Part shown: positions 60,238 through 64,000 of the stretch, one piece after another
Layout: each line of letters starts with the position of its first letter
Position numbering within the stretch: the first letter of the stretch is position 1
NCBI GenBank assembly: GCA_907163375.1
Contig: CAJQUW010006162.1
Location: 186,001 to 250,000 of the forward strand
Direction of reading: 5' to 3'
DNA length: 64,000 nucleotides
DNA from: Prostheceraeus crozeri
Lineage: Eukaryota; Platyhelminthes; Polycladida; Euryleptidae
Position numbers and translations under genes: made by a program
The notes under the pieces: generated by a model
Database searches by the model: none
Seen by the model: the letters and a program-made list of their open reading frames with translations, nothing else
What the model was told of the DNA's origin: nothing

Positions 60238-60475
60238 TGCAATACTTTTTTTATAAATATATTTTTTCGAGTTCCAATAGGAGACATTGAAGATATAAAG
60301 GCTAAAGTTTCCAATGACGGCATAAATTGTCCGTGCCAGCCATTTTGAAGACCATGATGGGGTCAATAGAATTCCGAATTTCGCTTAATTCAAGCAATTT
60401 CCAAGCAAATTTGTAAGCCTTCATGGTCTTTCTACAAAAAATTTTGATGATGTAGTTATTGACATTCATTGCCTA
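60238..60475. other. no supported gene
   Basis: Short unique sequence between the LINE tail and the next element. Confidence 0.3.
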
Positions 60476-61465
60476 CACTGTAAATCGCTGGATACGAAAA
60501 TTACATACAAACATATACCAAAATCACATACAATTTGAAACTAACATCTGATACGAGATTCTCGTATGTTTACAGAGATCTGGTATGTTTTCATACGAAA
60601 TCTCACTTACTTTCGTATGTGATTGGTATGTAGCGATACGAACTATTCTATCTGTGATTGGCTGTTTTACAATGAAATACTAGTTGTTGGTATGTTTTAT
60701 ATACGAAGCTCGATGGAAATTGGTATGTGTTTCGTATGCATTTCGTATGAATAGCTTTAAGTCACATGGCAAAAAATAAGTCATATTGCATACTACTTGC
60801 AAATAACTTTTTTCCAGTAATACCAGTCGTGAATATTTCTTTCTGAAAGTGTGGTATTTAACTAGATTAGATATATTGTGAAATTAAAGCCGCATGTCAT
60901 CTTTGCTACTTGTCTTATGGCATTCACAAGACTCATAATTAGCTCATTTCCATGAAATAAATTAATAAACATCATTTCAATAAAACGATAACTGTCGAGC
61001 AGCCATGTTGACTTATATATCTGAAACAACAATTTTTGCGTTCATGAATTATAATGTGTTTTTATTTCGGATTGATAATATGCTTAGTTCCAAAATTACA
61101 TAATGCATAATTGTTGATGGTCAAATACTTATTAATTATTTATGAAATGTCTTAGACTTGCGTATATTAAAATCGAATTCAGTATTGTAAGTTTGACTAT
61201 TAAATGTCATTATCTTACTACTTACAAAACAGTAGTAGCATTAGTGTGATCTTTATTGACAAAAGGCCTTCATCAACATATATTAGAAATCATTGATGCT
61301 TTCCTTTAACATTGTGCTGGTATGTCTTTAGTATGTAAAGCATACCACATTTGAAATAACATACGAAAAGCATACAATTATATACCAAGAGAATACAGAA
61401 ATATACCAATAAGATATTTTGGTATTCATCATTCGTATGTGATTGGTATTGAGCGATTTGCAATG
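60476..61465. repeat. 990-bp element with GTATG/CATAC-rich ends
   Basis: The ends are CACTGTAAATCGCTGGATAC and, on the minus strand, CATTGCAAATCGCTCAATAC. Within 250 bp of the left end and 150 bp of the right end, words such as CGTATGTGATTGGTATG, CATACGAAA and ATACCAA recur on both strands. CGTATGTGATTGGTAT occurs near both ends. The central 500 bp is AT-rich and non-coding. No target duplication was found. Confidence 0.65.
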
Positions 61466-61816
61466 CGTTGCTAGCTTTAAAGTGCGGCTCGTCACGTGGC
61501 CTTGCCCTAACTGAATTTGGTTTTCAATTTGTTGCTGTTCTGACTTATCAACAGCCTCCTGTCTTCACTATAGTCTTGCACTAAATTACAATAAAAGTGG
61601 ATGAGGAGGGAGAACGTATTAGCGTTTCCGTTACACTTTTGGTGCCGGAGTGCAATAATATTTTATAAATTGGCAATTGTTTAATAAGTGCCCCTAGTTG
61701 ACTTCACTTCATGGGGTGCGACAATTACCTATCATGATTCTCGCTAATAAGATTCCTATTTCTAAGTTGCAGCATGCGAAGGAAAGTAGCGACTTACAAA
61801 GAGTAGATTCAACCAT

Positions 61817-63418
61817 AGAGTAGGTATGTAGGTAGAGTGTCGACTTAAACAAGTATCTGTATACAGTAAAAATTTTTATATGAAAAGATTCATTTTTTTG
61901 CGGAGATTGCGTTCCCGTGGTCCAAAAAATTATTTGAGTACTTTTCAAAATAGTCAAAATTTGCCAATTTATATATTACCGAGATGACTCTCCTATATGA
62001 GTAGTATGAAACAAGTTGGATATCAAAAGGAATGAATATTTGCTAATAAGCATCCTAACAAAGCTGAAATCAAGCTGATTATCAAGGGCATTTCGTGATC
62101 CGTATTATAATGGAAGTCTTCATGAAAAAGTCAAGATCTTATTTTGCTTTCTTGGCTGAAATCTCAAGCTTTTAATTCAATTTTCATCGTCATGATTTTA
62201 TGATTCACTTCTTGAATATGGATGGTGATGTGGACCCATTTATATCTTTCAAAGTCAATTGAAATCATTGCCTTTGACTTTGTTATTTTTCTGTACCAGT
62301 GGCTGGTTGCTTTTCATATGATCCCGCTTAAGAAGATTCTCTTGAGATTCATCATGAAAGCAATAGCAGGTTAGTTGCTAATTTACCAAACATTACCTCT
62401 CCAAGGCTGTCATGACACGGACGATCTGTAAAATAATATCATTTCCTTCTGCTTTATACTATCATGATCAGTCAATTCCATTGCAATTTCTTCAAAGCTG
62501 CATAAATATGCATATCTCACATTTGGAAACATTTCCGACCAAAGTGTTTAAATATGTTTAAACAGCTTAAGGCAGGAGCATCATTCATCATCTGAATGTT
62601 TCGTGTTGCTTTCCTTTTTTTCTGTTGTGAATATAGTTTTATTTTTCAGCGATTTGCCGGAAGCCGAGGAACTATTGTGTTAATTGCTCAATATATTCAA
62701 ATGCAATTAATACAAAGTATCTGCAGCTTAAGGCAGGAGCATCATTCATCATTTTTTCTTATTTGCATCAGACTGAACACTAACTAACTATCAATCATTT
62801 AAATGATATATCGATGCTTTAGTGATCATTTTAGTGAATCGAAATCTAAAACTGATCAATGAATGTATGCACAACTGGTTATCAACAAGAAGATGAAGTA
62901 TTTGTAGATTCGGGATAAAGATTACAATATGTTCAGTGGGCAAAAGTTGGCAAATGCATCAATATAGGAAAACAATCATATGGCGCCCACATCAATGCGT
63001 AGATAAATGAGTGGTTTACAGTCGTCTATTAAATACCTTGACAATCGATTAATTTCTATGCCAAATCAACTCTGACTTTCTAACCATAGAAATGGTTCTT
63101 CATCTATATTTTTGTCTTCCAAACATCTACGGATAACTATGTAATTTTTCGCTGATTCATAGTTTTGACATAGCTATTCTGTCCCTTGCATTTAATATTT
63201 CAATACTCTTCTGTTATCGATTGAGATATCATATAAAACTGCTTATAAGAGCTGGCGAAAAAGTAATATCATAGATGTCCCCACAAATCATGCTTTGATT
63301 GCATACTTCTCTTATATACTTACTTTGTTTCCGACTGTATGTCCTTTGAGTTCATTTAATAAAATCGAAAGTGTATACACATTGGGGATCTAATAAATGC
63401 GGAGTTACCACTCTACAT
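61817..63418 (+). repeat. dispersed repeat family D, copy 2 (interrupted)
   Basis: 61817-62531 matches 31992-32735 and 63336-63418 matches 32740-32824, same orientation. The gap is filled by the hAT element at 62540-63327 plus its target duplication. Confidence 0.85.
62540..63327. mobile_element. hAT-like element inserted in repeat family D
   Basis: TTTCCGAC occurs directly on both sides (62532-62539 and 63328-63335), an 8-bp duplication of the form nTnnnnAn. The ends are CAAAGTGTTTAAATATG and, inverted, CAAAGTAAGTATATAAG; only the outer six bases match perfectly. The interior carries a 29-bp word (CAGCTTAAGGCAGGAGCATC and on) twice, at 62563 and 62724. No transposase frame. Confidence 0.75.
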
Positions 63419-63589
63419 AATATATTTAATCTATGGATTCAACCTAGGTGCATTGCGCCTATCACTGGCAAGATTGAGATAACGCTTGAATGTCGATAGT
63501 ATTCTCTTTTTTCAAGCACGGACACTCCCTGGATGACGCCTTATATAAAGATATTGATAAATAATAATTGGGCAGCATTTCGGAAGCGC
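63419..63589. other. no supported gene
   Basis: Transition into the LINE; a damaged frame may begin here (FKHGHSLDDALYKDID). Confidence 0.3.
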
Positions 63590-64000
63590 AATTGAAGTCT
63601 GCATAATTTTTGAAAGAGAAAGCTAGAAAAGAAATTTTCAAAGCCAAGCATAAGTATTTTCTGAGGAATTCTGCATCCGTAAAGAGCTTATGGTTTTTCA
63701 GTCAAATGGATCGTGGAAGCTCAAATACCGATATCAGTAATCTTCTCAAAGACTCGATTTTATCAGTTGACAGCCTTAATGAGATCAATAGTTTCTTTTG
63801 TCATCAGTGCTTCCTTATTTTGAATCACTGGAGGACGATGGTTGGTTACCAACCTTTGAAGTCGAAGATATGTGGAACATGTCTCATCTTCCTGTAAAGG
63901 CAACTGGTAGTAACGGAGTTCCCACAATTTTATATAAAACGAGTGCAATAATACTTGCTGAGCCCATACATGCTTTGATTCTGCAATGCTTTAAGCAAAG
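63590..64000 (+). pseudogene. LINE reverse transcriptase, N-terminal part, runs off the window
   Basis: The frame 63610-63897 reads KEKARKEIFKAKHKYFLRNS, then KSLWFFSQMDRG and SLNEINSFFC, the linker between endonuclease and RT in LINEs of the Jockey/CR1/RTE type. After a shift near 63895 it continues VKATGSNGVPTILYKTSAII, the KATG.DG.P block that opens the RT domain. At least one frameshift and the loss of an EN domain upstream mark it as a remnant. The palm lies beyond the window. Confidence 0.7.

Overview
The window is AT-rich animal (metazoan) nuclear DNA, and almost everything recognisable in it is repetitive. Long stretches lack open frames. The mobile elements are animal types: Tc1/mariner, hAT with BED finger, Penelope-like elements with GIY-YIG endonuclease, two or three LINE lineages, a Helitron and PIF/Harbinger-like MITEs. 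The one host-type gene is a single-exon histone H3. The mariner-type transposase with an insect-like N-terminal helix-turn-helix, together with Penelope-like elements, fits an invertebrate. I cannot name the species.

Layout. 0-11.7 kb: MITEs and foldbacks, a 715-bp hAT element with a BED-finger relic (2563-3277), a broken LINE 3' end with a restriction-like endonuclease domain (4.4-5.5 kb), and a 773-bp hAT-like element (7847-8619). 11.7-16.9 kb: the best-resolved nest. An apparently intact Tc1-like element (11761-13811) carries a hAT MITE, and a sister copy of that MITE sits inside a degenerate Penelope-like element whose own inverted arm preserves the empty site. 17-35 kb: mostly featureless, with scattered MITEs. 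35.1-35.5 kb (minus strand): an intact but atypical histone H3 gene, with a small MITE carrying a CRE-like palindrome about 450 bp upstream. 38-43 kb: a MITE, a Helitron and an intact mariner-like element with DD38D spacing (41132-42543). 44.7-48.1 kb: a LINE fragment, a MITE and a Penelope-like 3' half with an open GIY-YIG frame, all on the minus strand except the MITE. 49.4-52.1 kb: a full-length but frameshifted hAT transposon of the ZBED5-like group with a perfect 8-bp target duplication. 52.8-53.0 kb: a 106-bp-arm hairpin. 56.2-57.3 kb: a 76-bp satellite of about 14 copies, with degenerate relatives elsewhere. 59.5-64 kb: an L2/CR1-type LINE end, an element with GTATG/CATAC-rich ends, a dispersed repeat split by a hAT insertion, and the start of another LINE reverse transcriptase running off the window.

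The genes do not form a pathway. The two intact transposases could in principle still act on their own terminal repeats, while the many short elements depend on enzymes encoded elsewhere. The points most worth a second look are the H3 variant (changes at T3, K23, K56, M120 and E133), hammerhead-like motifs at Penelope 3' ends, the long hairpin at 52.8 kb, and a MITE family starting with CACTA that seems to leave 2-bp duplications. All alignments were done by eye; no database search was run.
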